Below are positions 63,493 to 64,000 of a stretch of DNA of 64,000 nucleotides, piece after piece. Location: positions 1 to 64,000 of the forward strand of contig JAZQFN010000022.1 in NCBI GenBank assembly GCA_045539515.1, read 5' to 3'. How positions within the stretch are numbered: the stretch's first letter is position 1; the number at the start of each line of letters is the position of its first letter. Made by a program: the position numbers and the translations under genes. The notes beneath the pieces are model-generated. The model was not told the DNA's origin and searched no databases. It saw nothing but the letters and a program-made list of their open reading frames with translations. This stretch comes from RGIG8748 sp045539515 (GTDB taxonomy: Bacteria; Bacillota; Clostridia; UMGS1810).

Positions 63493-63508
63493 AAAAAATC
63501 TGCACCTT

Positions 63509-63934
63509 TCAAATAGATATATTCACAATCATTTCAACAGTTGTTCCAACTCCTACAGTACTTTCAATATTAAAATAATCAGTATAATTCTTCATATTCG
63601 GAAGGCCCATTCCGGCACCGAATCCAAGTTCACGCACTTCATCAGGTGCAGTAGAATATCCCTCTGTCATAGCCAGTGAAATATTCTGAATACCGGGACC
63701 TTTGTCTCTGAGAAAAATATGAATTTTTTCTTTATCAATTTCCACATCGATTACACCGCCGTCAGCGTGTATAACCATATTAATCTCACCTTCGTACATC
63801 GCGATTGTTGCTTTTCTCGCTATTTGAGGATCTATACCGAGTTGCCCCAAAACCTTTTTTAAATTTCTTGATGCTTCTCCGGCAACAGTAAAATCGTCGC
63901 CATCTACATTATAACTTATTTTATATGCTGACAT
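63509..63934 (-). CDS. RsbW-like anti-sigma/ATP-binding protein
   Basis: A 141-residue GHKL-type ATPase. The N box AIYEGEINMVIHA, G1 RDKGPGI and GFGAGMGLPNMKNYTD (G2) are clear. RsbW-type proteins are Ser kinases that hold sigma factors or anti-anti-sigma factors. The ATG at 63932-63934 has SD GGAGGTG; the frame stays open to the window edge through a GTG at 63982, but no SD supports that. It heads the HydS-DRTGG-PHP module in this window. Bases 63935-64000 may hold the end of a further gene; short readings end in stop codons at 63948-63950 or 63964-63966 and cannot be assigned. Confidence 0.85.
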   Translation of the reverse strand: MSAYKISYNVDGDDFTVAGEASRNLKKVLGQLGIDPQIARKATIAMYEGEINMVIHADGGVIDVEIDKEKIHIFLRDKGPGIQNISLAMTEGYSTAPDEVRELGFGAGMGLPNMKNYTDYFNIESTVGVGTTVEMIVNISI

Positions 63935-64000
63935 AAGCACCTCCGGATTATTTATAAAGTCCTTCAGAATACAATTTTCCACAAGAGAGATAAAGCGGAA

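Noticed and set aside
1..64000. CRISPR array, rRNA or tRNA genes, insertion sequences
   Set aside because: No regularly spaced repeats, no rRNA-like stretches, no cloverleaf-type gene and no transposase were found on reading both strands.

Overview
The window looks like a chromosomal segment from an anaerobic, low-GC Gram-positive bacterium of the class Clostridia. The DNA is AT-rich by eye, Shine-Dalgarno (SD) sites are strong (GGAGG type), and TTG/GTG starts are frequent. Gene neighbourhoods are of Firmicutes type: yybS-gdpP-rplI-dnaB, ecfA1-ecfA2-ecfT-truA, prfA-sua5-ywlE-like. It also carries a SPOCS/LysM protein of spore-former lineages, an SLH surface protein and a full set of NAD(H)-linked [FeFe]-hydrogenase genes. 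No rRNA, tRNA, CRISPR array, prophage or insertion sequence was seen. Coding density is high and no gene-free stretch exceeds 300 bases. Most genes are on the minus strand.

Layout. 1-963: ECF sigma factor with its membrane anti-sigma factor (cut by the left edge). 1044-3632: EamA transporter, polysaccharide deacetylase, short-chain dehydrogenase. 3673-12372: a minus-strand operon yybS-gdpP-rplI-dnaB-tilS-hpt-ftsH. 12554-14666: DUF378 protein and lepA on the plus strand. 14781-15836: a Xer-type tyrosine recombinase with a 28-bp, 11-6-11 inverted repeat directly upstream. 15905-24400: DnaD-like and DnaI-like replication proteins, an rRNA-methyltransferase-like protein, the ECF vitamin-transporter module, truA, a beta-propeller-like membrane protein, CvpA and a DJ-1 protein. 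24499-30326: prfA, sua5, YwlE-like phosphatase, rimI, tsaD and an SLH protein. 30444-39086: an apparent single operon AEC transporter-metA-SbcD-like-YhaN-like-Asp23-FakA-recG. 39177-41907: D,D-carboxypeptidase and SPOCS/LysM protein. 42023-44015: M20 amidohydrolase and GNAT protein (plus). 44068-49014: secA-prfB-stalk-domain protein. 49171-49860: mtnN.

50760-55931 is an amino-sugar operon: nucleotidyltransferase, NahK-like anomeric sugar kinase, cysteine-bearing Gfo/Idh/MocA oxidoreductase, nagB and nagA. A divergent AraC regulator and two leader palindromes precede it. 56021-63934 is the hydrogen region. The catalytic operon encodes NuoE-like, HATPase, 2Fe-2S, NuoF-like and HydA proteins. 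Upstream lies a sensory/regulatory module: RsbW-like ATPase, HydS-like hydrogenase with altered active-site loop, DRTGG and PHP proteins. Four helically phased A-tracts lie between the two modules.

The best candidates for little-described biology are the amino-sugar operon, whose enzymes imply a HexNAc-1-phosphate/NDP-sugar branch beside NagA/NagB, the Xer-site-like repeat next to the recombinase gene, and the hydrogenase sensor module with its curved-DNA promoter region.
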